From contig DASPTQ010000099.1 of the NCBI GenBank assembly GCA_035623335.1, forward strand, positions 1 to 64,000: a stretch of 64,000 nucleotides of DNA, given 5' to 3'. This stretch comes from JAFAGX01 sp035623335. Its GTDB lineage: Bacteria > Acidobacteriota > Terriglobia > Terriglobales > Acidobacteriaceae. The translations under genes and the position numbers were made by a program. Below are positions 33,396-42,105 of this stretch, piece by piece; the stretch's first letter is position 1, and the number at the start of each line of letters is the position of its first letter. Below the pieces are notes generated by a model. That model ran no database searches. It was not told the origin of the DNA and saw only the letters and a program-made list of their open reading frames with translations.

Positions 33396-34364
33396 ATGAC
33401 TAAAACCGCCACCACAACGATCGAAAGGCTGATTCCAATCTGGCAGCGTGTGCTCCAAGTCTCGTCGGTGGGTGTCGAGGATAATTTCTTCGATCTGGGT
33501 GGAGATTCCACCCTCGCCCTCGAGCTTTTCAATGAGATTTCGCATCTCTATGGTCGTGAGCTGCCCCCCGTGATGATTTACCATGCGTCGACCGTCTTGG
33601 CTCTGGCGGAGTTGCTCGAAACGCCCAGTGCTCTCCGCGTCCCGGCTCTGGTAAAACTGAAACCCGGCACTTCCGACCCACCGGTGTTTATCACCCACGG
33701 TCTGGGCGGGACGGTGATGGACTTCTATCAGGTGCTCAAGCATATCCGCACCCCTCGCGCCATCCATGGGATGCAGGCCCAGGGAATCGACGGGGTGGAA
33801 GAGCCGCTAGATTCCATCGAAGACATGGCCCGCTGCTCTCTCGAAGCGGTGCGAACGCTCCAACCACACGGACCTTACCTGCTGATCGGGTTTTCGCTCG
33901 GTGGCTTGGTCACACTGGAAATGGCGCAACAGCTGACGGCGGAGGGAGAAAAAGTCTCCCTGCTGGCGATGCTGGACTCTTATCCGCATATCAGCCGCTT
34001 GTCTCCGGGGCAGCGCACCCGCTTGGTGGTTCAGCAAATTCGCTATCGCCTTGCCCGCAAACGGCTGGTAAACGGCAATCACTCTACGAGCGATCGTCTG
34101 TCGCCGACGATGCAACTCTTCCGAGAGAGGGCCCGTTTGGCGTTGGGGCGCTATCAACCTCGGTTTTATCCCGGCACCATAAGGTTTGTACGCGCCGCGG
34201 ATCCCACAGACTTTCCCTCGGATCCTGTCGCCGTCTGGGGACACTTGGCCAAGGAGTTTTTAGTGGAGACTGTGCCCGGCGACCACCTGGGAATCATGAC
34301 TACGCACTACGAGGAGCTGGCCAACGCGCTTTCCCGTTATTTGAGCGAAGCTCTTCCTTCCTGA
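33396..34364 (+). CDS. Carrier protein-thioesterase didomain (Ser type)
   Basis: A 322-residue two-domain protein. Residues about 10-78 are a peptidyl/acyl carrier protein with the phosphopantetheine Ser38 in NFFDLGGDSTLALEL. Residues about 95-320 are an alpha/beta-hydrolase thioesterase of the non-ribosomal type: FITHGLGGTVMDFYQVL (oxyanion region), nucleophile Ser167 in LLIGFSLGGLV, and acid-base end VPGDHLGIM with His297. This is the last module of a peptide synthetase without its condensation and adenylation domains, so the acyl group must be loaded in trans, perhaps by the AMP ligase at 35936. It is tightly linked to the ThDP enzyme (7 bp) and the aminotransferase (38 bp). Confidence 0.9.
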   Translation: MTKTATTTIERLIPIWQRVLQVSSVGVEDNFFDLGGDSTLALELFNEISHLYGRELPPVMIYHASTVLALAELLETPSALRVPALVKLKPGTSDPPVFITHGLGGTVMDFYQVLKHIRTPRAIHGMQAQGIDGVEEPLDSIEDMARCSLEAVRTLQPHGPYLLIGFSLGGLVTLEMAQQLTAEGEKVSLLAMLDSYPHISRLSPGQRTRLVVQQIRYRLARKRLVNGNHSTSDRLSPTMQLFRERARLALGRYQPRFYPGTIRFVRAADPTDFPSDPVAVWGHLAKEFLVETVPGDHLGIMTTHYEELANALSRYLSEALPS

Positions 34365-34371
34365 CAGACCG

Positions 34372-35916
34372 ATGAACGGTGCACAATCTTTGGTTGGTAC
34401 GCTGTTTGCCTCAGGGGTCAACACCTGCTTCGCGAATCCCGGAACATCAGAAATACACATGGTCGCGGCATTCGATCAAGTCTCGGGAATGCGCTGCGTG
34501 CTCGGGCTTTTCGAAGGTGTGGTGACTGGGGCCGCGGACGGCTATGCCCGCATGGCAGAAAAGCCCGCCTGCACGGTCCTGCACCTCGGACCAGGTCTTG
34601 CCAACGGCCTGGCGAACCTGCACAACGCTCGCCGGGCACGGGTTCCGATCGTCAACATTGTTGGCCAGCATGCCACTTACCATTTGCCTCACGATACGCC
34701 GCTCACCTCCGATGTCGAAGGAATTGCACGGCCCTGTTCCCGGTGGCTACGGACCTCGGCAGCCACGCCCGAATTAGGGTGCGATGCCGCCGAAGCGGTT
34801 CTTGCCGCGCGAACCCCACCGGGCCAGATCGCCACGCTGATCGTCCCTGCCGACATTGCCTGGAATGAGGGAGGCAGGGTTGCCGCGATCGCCGCCGTTC
34901 CGATCGCACCCATGCCCGCCCAGGAGACGATCGAACGGGCGGCCAAGATGCTCCGCTCCGGCCTGCGAACCGCCATCCTACTCGCCGGCGGCGGTCTTTA
35001 CGGCAAGGGGCTGAGGGCTGCCGGGCGGATCGCTGCGGCCACCGGCGCGAAGCTCCTGTGCCCCTACCCTTTTACCCGTTTCGAGCGAGGCGCCGGCATC
35101 CCGGCCGTCGACCGGGTTCACTACATCCTTGAACAAGCCACCGAGCAGCTGAAGGAATTTCGACAGCTGATCTTGGTAGGAACTGCGGCCCCGGTCGCAT
35201 ATTTCGCGTCTCCCGGCAAGAATGCAGTACTTACCTCTCCGGAATGCGACATTCATACTCTGGCGAGTCCTGCCCAAGACGCTGTCGGCGCACTCGACGC
35301 CCTAGCATCGGCCTTGTCCGCAAGCGGCACTCCGCCGCTGCTAGAGCGAGCCCAGAGACCGGCAGTGCCAAGCGGTCCCATCACTCTTCCAGGTCTTTCG
35401 ACTGCCGTTGGCGCACTCCTGCCGGAAAACGCCATCGTTGTGGACGAATCCATGACCTCAGGCCGAGGGTTAATGGGGGCAACCAAGGGAGCTCCGCCCC
35501 AAGAGTGGCTGGGAAACACCGGAGGTTCCATAGGAATTGCCCTGCCGCTAGCTGTGGGCGCGGCCATCGCCTGTCCAGATCGGCGCGTCTTGTGCCTGAC
35601 GGCCGATGGCAGCGCGATGTACACAGCGCAGGCGCTATGGACGATGGCGCGGGAAGGCCTCAACGTGACTACGGTAGTTTTCGCGAACCGTGCTTACGCG
35701 GTGTTGAAACGCGAGTTTTCTTACCTAGGGATCGGCGATCCGGGACCGCGGGCCCAGGACATGTTCGAGATTGGCCGTCCCGATCTCGACTGGGCATCCA
35801 TGGCAAAGGGCATGGGAGTGCCTGGCACCCGGGTTACTTCGTTGGATGGATTTGTGGAGGAGCTGCGAGCAGGATTGGAAAGCGACGGGCCGACCGTGAT
35901 CGAAGTACCCTTGTAG
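34372..35916 (+). CDS. Acetolactate-synthase-like ThDP-dependent enzyme
   Basis: A 514-residue thiamine-diphosphate enzyme. The N-terminal PYR domain carries the catalytic Glu in GLFEGVVTGAADGYAR, preceded by CFANPGTSEIHMVAAFD. The central domain has AILLAGGGLYGKG, and the PP domain binds ThDP through ADGSAMYTAQALWTMARE and VVFANRAYAVLKREF. It is shorter than true acetolactate synthase (about 560-600) and no regulatory subunit is nearby. Benzoylformate decarboxylase or phosphonopyruvate decarboxylase chemistry is equally possible. It starts 7 bp after the carrier-thioesterase, so it probably decarboxylates or condenses a keto acid in the same pathway. Confidence 0.87.
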   Translation: MNGAQSLVGTLFASGVNTCFANPGTSEIHMVAAFDQVSGMRCVLGLFEGVVTGAADGYARMAEKPACTVLHLGPGLANGLANLHNARRARVPIVNIVGQHATYHLPHDTPLTSDVEGIARPCSRWLRTSAATPELGCDAAEAVLAARTPPGQIATLIVPADIAWNEGGRVAAIAAVPIAPMPAQETIERAAKMLRSGLRTAILLAGGGLYGKGLRAAGRIAAATGAKLLCPYPFTRFERGAGIPAVDRVHYILEQATEQLKEFRQLILVGTAAPVAYFASPGKNAVLTSPECDIHTLASPAQDAVGALDALASALSASGTPPLLERAQRPAVPSGPITLPGLSTAVGALLPENAIVVDESMTSGRGLMGATKGAPPQEWLGNTGGSIGIALPLAVGAAIACPDRRVLCLTADGSAMYTAQALWTMAREGLNVTTVVFANRAYAVLKREFSYLGIGDPGPRAQDMFEIGRPDLDWASMAKGMGVPGTRVTSLDGFVEELRAGLESDGPTVIEVPL

Positions 35917-35935
35917 AGTGGGGTTCTTCGGGTGG

Positions 35936-37516
35936 CTATTGGGTAGGGGTGTTCTGGAGTAACTTAGCTAGCTCACCTTTCACCACTTTTCCGTTGGCCG
36001 TCAACGGCATGGTGGGAACCAGCAGGATCTGCGACGGCCGCTTGTAGGGCGCAAGGTGTTGCGCGGCATGTTGCGCGAGTTCGGATTCGGCGACGGAAAT
36101 TCCCGACGCCAATTGCACAAAGGCGACAACTTCTTCGTCTCCTTTGGTTCCTTCGACGGATCGTCCGATTACAGCCGAGCGAACGACTCCGGGATAAGCA
36201 TTCAGCACGGCTTCGACTTCGGCCGGATAAACGTTGAGACCAAAGCGCACGATTAGCTCTTTCGTACGTCCCACGATGAACAGGTTTTCCTTCTCCAGGC
36301 GTGCTAGGTCGCGCGTGTTGAACCATCCTTCCCCATCGATCGCCGCGGCGGTTTCCTCTGGGGCGTGGTAGTAACCCTTCATGACATTGGGGCCACGCAC
36401 GTGCAACTCGCCCACCTCTCCTTCGGCTACCTCTTCGCCTTGGAGACTCCGCAAACGAATCTCAACCCCGGGAAGAACACGCCCGACCGAGGTGTCTCCG
36501 CGAACTTCTCCAACGACCGCCTGAGAGATGTTGGGAGAGCATTCGGTCACCCCATATCCGTTGTGCAGCGGAATGCCGAACAGTTCTTCCACCTGGGATT
36601 TGACCGTGGGCTGAAGGGGAGCACCGGAGGAGGAGAGGATGCGCAGCGACGGAAAGCGCAGCGATTTCCATCCCTTCAGCTTGGCGTAATCGAGCAACAA
36701 GGAAAACATGGCCGGCGTGCCCAGCAGGATCGTCAATCGCTCTTTCTCCAGTGCGGTCAGCGCGGCCGCCGGATCGAAACGATGAGCCAAAAAAAGAGTC
36801 GACCCACTGATCAACGAACCCAAGAGAACAACCGACAGACCCACCGCATGGGACATCGGGAGAACACCGTAAAGACGATCGTCAGGGGTCAAGCTTCGAA
36901 TTTGCGCCGACACGGCCGCGACATACAGGAGATTCCGGTGGGTCAACATGACGCCTTTAGGAAGACCGGTCGTGCCGGAGGTATAGATCAAGGCGGCAAC
37001 CCGATCCGGGCTCTTGGGCTCGATTGGTTCCGCCTGAGCTTCTTCGCTCAGGGGGCCGATGGCGACCTGCCCGAACCCCGGCAACTCGTGCATCGTTGCT
37101 CCCTGGCGTTTCGCGTGTTCCCTGGCGTGGGGAGAGACGTTCGTGGTGTAAATGACGCGACGAGCCCCGCAGTGTTTCTGGATCGCGTCCACCTCACTGG
37201 CCGACAGACGAGCATTGACGAGCACGGGCCAGGCATCAATGGTAGCCGAGGCCAGTAGCGTCGCGACAAATCCATGACAGTTTTCGCCCACGATCATGAC
37301 CCGATCACCCGGCCGCACGCCAGACTGGACCAGCCAAGCTCGGGTTTCGGCGACTCCCTGGGCGAGCTGTCGATACGTACAACCGCCAGCGGCCGCCACC
37401 AACGCGAGTTGCTCGGGCGATGACTCCGCCCAGGGTTCGATGATGTCGCTGATTCGTTCGGGGAGTCTCTCTAGGAGCTCCTCGACGTTAACGCGAGTTT
37501 GGTTCGGTGATGCCAA
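35936..37516 (-). CDS. AMP-forming acyl/aminoacyl ligase
   Basis: A 526-residue adenylating enzyme of the ANL superfamily. The ATP loop YTSGTTGLPKG lies at 178-188, followed by LSSSGAPLQPTVKSQ and GYGVTECSPNIS. GEGWFNTRDLARLEKEN, then GRTKELIVRFGLNVYPAEVE, form the hinge, and the C-terminal catalytic Lys is in ANGKVVKGEL. No carrier or condensation domain is attached, so it activates a carboxylic acid to its adenylate and passes it to CoA or to a free carrier, such as the two didomain proteins here. Free ligases of this kind are known companions of exosortase loci. The start is TTG 37516, with GAAGGA 5 nt upstream; the longer open frame upstream is not protein-like. Convergent with the ThDP gene. 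Confidence 0.87.
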   Translation of the reverse strand: MASPNQTRVNVEELLERLPERISDIIEPWAESSPEQLALVAAAGGCTYRQLAQGVAETRAWLVQSGVRPGDRVMIVGENCHGFVATLLASATIDAWPVLVNARLSASEVDAIQKHCGARRVIYTTNVSPHAREHAKRQGATMHELPGFGQVAIGPLSEEAQAEPIEPKSPDRVAALIYTSGTTGLPKGVMLTHRNLLYVAAVSAQIRSLTPDDRLYGVLPMSHAVGLSVVLLGSLISGSTLFLAHRFDPAAALTALEKERLTILLGTPAMFSLLLDYAKLKGWKSLRFPSLRILSSSGAPLQPTVKSQVEELFGIPLHNGYGVTECSPNISQAVVGEVRGDTSVGRVLPGVEIRLRSLQGEEVAEGEVGELHVRGPNVMKGYYHAPEETAAAIDGEGWFNTRDLARLEKENLFIVGRTKELIVRFGLNVYPAEVEAVLNAYPGVVRSAVIGRSVEGTKGDEEVVAFVQLASGISVAESELAQHAAQHLAPYKRPSQILLVPTMPLTANGKVVKGELAKLLQNTPTQ

Positions 37517-37607
37517 GTCGTCCTTCTCAGAAAATGCGGATGTCGAGGCGGTGAAGATTCGGATCCGAAGATTCCGCGACTTCCCCCACCTCAAGATTAT
37601 TCCATCA

Positions 37608-37980
37608 TCACCCTGTGCGCTGCCAAGTGACGGAAGGCTGGTCTTCGCGAGCCTGCCGCCGGCGAAACCAGATTTCGCGCCAATAGGCTTATTCTCCGCG
37701 GGGACATCCGCCGAAGGCGACACAGGCGCAGCCGCAGAGTGAGCCTGCGAGGAATACCGTATCGCGCATGGTTCGCATCTCTCCCCGCATCCATGCCGTA
37801 GTAACAGGTCTTCACTACCCTTTTTGCCACGCGCAGCCTTTGACCGCAATAGGCGGCCATCTCCGGCATGAACCGCAGAGGATCCAGTGTCCCCTCGGAG
37901 TCCAGAATCTCGAGGATCTCGTTTGCCCTCTTCACATCTACGAGATCTCTGGGGCGAAGCCTCGTGTCCTGTCGACGCAT
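37608..37980 (-). pseudogene. Cysteine-rich conserved hypothetical, frameshifted
   Basis: The first frame reads RPRDLVDVKRANEILEILDS and EGTLDPLRFMPEMAAYCGQR, then LRVAKRVVKTCYYG, and is lost after about 65 codons. The next frame continues MRTMRDTVFLAGSLCGCACV and FGGCPRGE, has a TAA, then reads AYWREIWFRRRQA and stops at 37608. Together they resemble a small conserved family with FMPEM, a C-terminal GGCxRG and a W-x-E-x-W motif, whose function I do not know. At least one frameshift and one stop make it a pseudogene unless the sequence has errors. It lies just upstream of the AMP ligase on the same strand. Confidence 0.55.
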
Positions 37981-38167
37981 CGGTAAGATGGAATGGCTGA
38001 TATTTCGAGTTGGGCTGGCGGTGGCCCTTAGAGCTTCTCAAAAGGCGCGAAAGGACCCGGCTGGCGGTGTCTCTTGATCCGGCACGCCTTCCCGACAGTC
38101 ACCGGGGTAGCTTCGCTTGGGCTGGATTCGCTGAGGAGAGGAAACGGCTGGTGACCCCAACTCTTTT

Positions 38168-39217
38168 TCACGGCACCGCAGAAGGTGCCAGAGTGGGCGT
38201 TGGAAATGCGGTAGCCTCGGCTCTTCTCGAGAGTATGTAGTGCAACCAATTGCGATATAAGCCGATGGCGGATGGAGTCCATTTGCTCTCGAGCGCCCCC
38301 TGAGCTGAGGAAGGGAAATGCTCCATAACTTCCTCTCGACGATCCTTCCGCGCCCTCTTTTCGAAATGAGCCAGCTCCTTAGACGCGATGGGATCGAAGT
38401 ATCCCTCCGGCATGTTGGGATAGGTTTCCCTCTCTCCCCGCAAGAATCTCTTGATATCCCGTCGGTACTCTTTCTGCAAGGTCTGCGCGCCGTACTCGGG
38501 ATGACCTTGGAAGTGTACAAAAAGACTCTTCCCTTTATTTTTCACGAAGACGTCGACGCCCGCCCTCTCCGATTCTGTGAGCACGGCATAGCCACAAGCG
38601 TGCAACTCATCGGCACGCACTTCGTTCCAACGAGAATGCGGGAATCGGACCGGATTCGCGAGCTGCCCCGTGAGCGTGTGCTCGCGGAACTTTCTGGAGT
38701 CAAACACACCAAAGCGTTTGTCATTCAAGCGATGCCGTGGAATCCCGTCGCTGTGGAGGACGCCCGCATGCGCCGCCAGGCAGGACAAAACTGTGGAAGT
38801 CGTATTGCGTTCCGCCCAATCCAGAACTTGGACCAGCTTTGCCCAGTATGGTTCCTGCCGCAAGTCGGGTTGATGCGGTTCGGTGCCGGTGACGATAGCG
38901 GCATCAAGGTGGTCATTCCAAAGATCGTCGAGGGCGGAATAGAAGCTCTTCAGATGGGGCTGTACACGGTCGGTTCGAGGAATCCCGGGCAGGGAACTGA
39001 GCTTGACGAATATCGGAAGGTCGCCCGACGCGGCTTCGAGCAGCTCGAAAAATTGCATTTCTGTATCTTCCAGGGCCGGGTCTGGCATATTGTTAACCAG
39101 AGCAATCTTGACGGCATTCATGGACGATAGGTAGTCGCTCACCGGCGGTACGCCCCGGGAACCCTTTTTCTCGCGCCAGCGGGTCGGAATTCGGCCTCCA
39201 TCAAACACCAGTGGCAT
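38168..39217 (-). CDS. metA: Homoserine O-acyltransferase (MetA family)
   Basis: A 349-residue enzyme transferring succinyl or acetyl to the homoserine hydroxyl, the entry step to methionine. VKIALVNNMPDPALEDTEMQ, then DLPIFVKLSSLPGIPR, HLDAAIVTGTEPHQPDLRQE and FHGHPEY-like FVHFQGHPEYGAQTLQKEY are standard. The acyl-accepting Cys146 is in VLSCLAAHAG. Sequence alone does not decide the acyl donor. A 33-residue N-terminal extension and a C-terminal tail make it longer than E. coli MetA (309). The ATG overlaps the metY stop as TAATG, so translation is coupled. It may serve methionine synthesis or supply activated homoserine to the surrounding pathway. Confidence 0.9.
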   Translation of the reverse strand: MPLVFDGGRIPTRWREKKGSRGVPPVSDYLSSMNAVKIALVNNMPDPALEDTEMQFFELLEAASGDLPIFVKLSSLPGIPRTDRVQPHLKSFYSALDDLWNDHLDAAIVTGTEPHQPDLRQEPYWAKLVQVLDWAERNTTSTVLSCLAAHAGVLHSDGIPRHRLNDKRFGVFDSRKFREHTLTGQLANPVRFPHSRWNEVRADELHACGYAVLTESERAGVDVFVKNKGKSLFVHFQGHPEYGAQTLQKEYRRDIKRFLRGERETYPNMPEGYFDPIASKELAHFEKRARKDRREEVMEHFPSSAQGALESKWTPSAIGLYRNWLHYILSRRAEATAFPTPTLAPSAVP

Positions 39218-40533
39218 TACATTCCCCCCACGCTAATCGCGATTCCTTCGCTGACCTCGTGCTTCGACTTTTCCAGCGCCTGCGCCAGGTCTTCGATAAT
39301 ATCGTCGATGTGCTCGATGCCCACACTCAACCGAATCATCTCCGGGGTGACGCCTACCTTTTCTTGTTCCTCCGGCGTGAGCTGCCGATGGGTGGTCGAT
39401 GCCGGGTGACAGGCCAAGGATCTGGCATCGCCCATGTTGACCATCCGCTTGAACAGGCGCAGTGCGTTGAAGCATCTCTTGCCTGCTTCGAAGCCCCCTT
39501 TTACCCCAAAGGTCAGAAGGGAGCAGCGCTTCGATCCCAGATACCGTTGTGCCATCGGGTACAGAGGATTCTCCGGAAATCCTGCGTAGTTAACCCATTC
39601 CACCACGGGATGTCCGCGCAGGAACTCGGCCACTTTTCGGGCGTTGTCGACGTGCCGTTCAACCCGCAAGGCGAGTGTTTCCACTCCCTGCAGAAGCAGG
39701 AACCCGTTGAAGGGAGACAAGGTCGCACCGGTGTTTCGCTGGCAGACCGTGCGGCAGCGCGCCACGTAGGCTGCATCTCCATAATGTTCAACGTAGACCA
39801 CGCCATGATAGGCAATCTCCGGCCGGTTGAACATGTAGAAGCGCTCGGGATACTCGCGCCAGGGAAACTTGCCACTGTCGACGATCATCCCACCCAGGGT
39901 GGTGCCGTGTCCTCCCATGAACTTCGTCATGGAATGCACTACGACATCGGCTCCGTATTCGATGGGCCTCAGCAAGATGGGCGTCGCAATCGTGTTGTCC
40001 ACGATCAAGGGAACGCCGTGTTTGTGCGCGACACGTGCAAGGCCCTCGATATCGGCGACGTTGCCCGCCGGATTACCGACACTCTCGCAATAAACCGCCC
40101 TGGTGTTTTCGTCAATCAGCTTCTCCACGTCCTGGGGATGATCGGTCACCGAGAAACGTGTATTGACTCCTCGTTTCGGCAAGATGTGCGCTAACAGAGT
40201 GTAGGTGGCACCGTAAAGCTGGGGCAGAGAAACAATGTTGTTCCCGGCTTCGACGATATTGATGAGCGAGTACTCAATGGCCGCCATTCCGGAGCTGACG
40301 CTCAGCGCTTCCACTCCGCCTTCGAGAGCGGCGACGCGTTTCTCAAGCACGGCGTTGGTTGGATTCCCAATCCGGGTGTAGATATTTCCTTCCACCTCGA
40401 GATTGAACAGGGCCGCTCCATGTTCAGCGCTATCGAATTCGAAAGCGATAGTCTGGTAGATTGGCACGGCCACAGCCTTCGTTGTGGGATCACCCTCCCA
40501 ACCACCGTGAATGGCGATGGTTTCTCTCTTCAT
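39217..40533 (-). CDS. metY: O-acyl-homoserine sulfhydrylase-type PLP enzyme
   Basis: A 438-residue Cys/Met-metabolism fold-type I PLP enzyme. VAVPIYQTIAFEFDSAEHGA and YTRIGNPTNAVLEKRVAALE open it, and the PLP lysine is Lys204 in VHSMTKFMGGHGTTLGG. PFNGFLLLQGVETLALRVER and ARSLACHPASTTHRQLTPEE are typical of O-acetylhomoserine aminocarboxypropyltransferases. It replaces the acyl group of activated homoserine with sulfide to give homocysteine, though related enzymes accept carbon nucleophiles in specialised pathways. ATG 40533 begins the conserved region. It is coupled to metA by a TAATG overlap and follows the flavoprotein gene by 55 bp, so all three are probably one transcript. Confidence 0.92.
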   Translation of the reverse strand: MKRETIAIHGGWEGDPTTKAVAVPIYQTIAFEFDSAEHGAALFNLEVEGNIYTRIGNPTNAVLEKRVAALEGGVEALSVSSGMAAIEYSLINIVEAGNNIVSLPQLYGATYTLLAHILPKRGVNTRFSVTDHPQDVEKLIDENTRAVYCESVGNPAGNVADIEGLARVAHKHGVPLIVDNTIATPILLRPIEYGADVVVHSMTKFMGGHGTTLGGMIVDSGKFPWREYPERFYMFNRPEIAYHGVVYVEHYGDAAYVARCRTVCQRNTGATLSPFNGFLLLQGVETLALRVERHVDNARKVAEFLRGHPVVEWVNYAGFPENPLYPMAQRYLGSKRCSLLTFGVKGGFEAGKRCFNALRLFKRMVNMGDARSLACHPASTTHRQLTPEEQEKVGVTPEMIRLSVGIEHIDDIIEDLAQALEKSKHEVSEGIAISVGGM

Positions 40534-40588
40534 CTCATTACCCGTAACGACGCGATGTTGTTCATGGCAGGGATCGACGACTCCTTCA

Positions 40589-41830
40589 CTACTCCGCCGT
40601 GCTGGCAACGCTGCTGCGCACCGGCATTAGCACCGGTTCGCGCGAGAGCGACTGCCGCACCGCCTCGGTCAAAGTGCGAGCGGCGAAGCCCGCGCCAAAA
40701 GCGAACCGCATGACCGGTCCGAAGCTGTTGGCCGCAGCCACTCCCACGAAATAAAGACCGGGCACGGACGATTCGAAGCTGGTCGAGAGTACCGGTGTAC
40801 GCTGGACCGCCTTGATCTTGGAACGAATCTCCGGGCTGAGGAATCGCAGGCGATCGAGATCTACCTTGTAACCGGTCGCGGCGATGACATGCTCGGCTTG
40901 AAGTTCGCGCTCCCCACCGTTCTGGTCGCGAACCTTCAGATGCACCCTGCCATTCTCGATATGCGCGTGTTCGGGCGTGCACCCCAGGCATAGCGGAACT
41001 TTGCCGATTACTTTGTCCTTCGCGAACCAACCTCCAGAAGGACCCAGCGCTGTGCGTACGATCTCCAGCCGGAGGTGCTCGGGCAGAGGGTGAAAGAGCA
41101 TAGGAAAATCGGAGTAGAAGCGCGACCGCAGGCCAGGACCGAGCCCGGATTGCGGATGGCGAATCTGCTGCCACAAGGATCGAGGTTTGCCGGTCGGCTT
41201 GGTATGGAATCTCAGTTCCTGTCGGCGCGTGACCAGCTGAACGTCCGCGCCAGCTTCATGCAGCAATCCGGCCAAATCCGTGGCCGAAGAACCACCGCCA
41301 ATCACAAGCACACTGTGTCCCTTGAAACCCTCCAGGTCACGGTGGCGATAACTGTGCGAGAGAAATTCCGAGGGCAATTGCGCCAAGTTCTCTGGCACGT
41401 ACGCAAAGTGTGTAATCCCAACTGCCAGCACGACCCTGCGAGCGGAAATCGTTTCGCCGTCCTCTAAACGAAGAAGAAAGCCCTGCGACGAACGCTCCAC
41501 ACTTACCACCATTTTCTCTTCCAGCTCTGGAACCATTCGTTCGCGGAAAGCCATACCATAGGCACTGAAGGTATCAAGGCGCACAGGAATGCCCGTGTGG
41601 GCGTACTCGATCTGTCGCTCGGCACAAAAACGCTGCAGCGTGAGCTCAGCATTCGGATCGTAGATGTTGGAGGCAAAACCGTCCGATTTGAGGAACATGC
41701 CTTTCGGCATATGCGCCACCCAGCTGTCCATCGGGCGGCCGAAAATGCGGAAAGAAATGCCGTGGTTTTTAAAATGTGCAGCCATGGAAAGGCCGTAGGG
41801 ACCGGCACCAACAATTGCAGTGTCTAGCAT
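40589..41830 (-). CDS. FAD/NAD(P)-binding flavoprotein, N-monooxygenase-like
   Basis: A 413-residue two-dinucleotide-binding flavoprotein. The FAD loop is at the N-terminus (AIVGAGPYGLSMAAHF), followed by FGRPMDSWVAHMPKGMFLKS. A second nucleotide loop for NAD(P) is at HSVLVIGGGSSATDLAGLL, and the closing motif HVIAATGYKVDLDRLRFL resembles the ATGY signature of lysine/ornithine N-hydroxylases and class B monooxygenases. The C-terminal block GLYFVGVAAANSFGPVMRFA binds FAD again. Substrate hydroxylation or oxidation in the amino-acid pathway is plausible but not proven. It is paralogous to 45790-46968. Upstream the gene is divergent from the peroxiredoxin. Confidence 0.8.
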   Translation of the reverse strand: MLDTAIVGAGPYGLSMAAHFKNHGISFRIFGRPMDSWVAHMPKGMFLKSDGFASNIYDPNAELTLQRFCAERQIEYAHTGIPVRLDTFSAYGMAFRERMVPELEEKMVVSVERSSQGFLLRLEDGETISARRVVLAVGITHFAYVPENLAQLPSEFLSHSYRHRDLEGFKGHSVLVIGGGSSATDLAGLLHEAGADVQLVTRRQELRFHTKPTGKPRSLWQQIRHPQSGLGPGLRSRFYSDFPMLFHPLPEHLRLEIVRTALGPSGGWFAKDKVIGKVPLCLGCTPEHAHIENGRVHLKVRDQNGGERELQAEHVIAATGYKVDLDRLRFLSPEIRSKIKAVQRTPVLSTSFESSVPGLYFVGVAAANSFGPVMRFAFGAGFAARTLTEAVRQSLSREPVLMPVRSSVASTAE

Positions 41831-42105
41831 AGTTATGAAAAGCCTTCCTTGGGGGTTCAGCTTCGAGGTATCGTTCGTCTGAATGAACTAATCAAAGTGT
41901 CGGGGGAAGTTCGACTATAATATCACGCGGCCCAAGCATTCCTGCACTCCACGAACAGGCTATGAGCGCATTTGGACGCCAGTCGGTAAGTTGTTCTGTG
42001 GCAGCAGCTTACACGATCGGAGCCAAACTAGCCTCCGGCTAGGGCTGGCAAGGGAGCCTGGTGGCGCGCAGACTGCGCTACCTTAGTTCCAGGGACCGGT
42101 GACCC
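41831..42105. promoter_or_regulatory. Divergent promoter region, flavoprotein and peroxiredoxin
   Basis: 275 bp separating divergent genes. On the minus strand TATTAT, near 41921-41926, could be the -10 element for the flavoprotein-metY-metA run, and AAGGAAGG lies about 13 nt before its ATG. No clear -35 or operator is seen, and no signature of a SAM or other known riboswitch is recognised despite the methionine genes. Confidence 0.3.

Noticed and set aside
30659..35916. Complete NRPS or PKS module
   Set aside because: Only carrier and thioesterase domains are present; there is no condensation, ketosynthase or acyltransferase domain in any frame.
37517..38041. Long N-terminal extension of the AMP ligase frame (about 175 codons)
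   Set aside because: The sequence is not protein-like, it overlaps the Cys-rich pseudogene in another frame, and TTG 37516 has a good ribosome-binding site at the family start.
41831..42105. SAM or other riboswitch upstream of the methionine genes
   Set aside because: No conserved riboswitch core was recognised in the leader, which is also short on the minus strand before the flavoprotein start.
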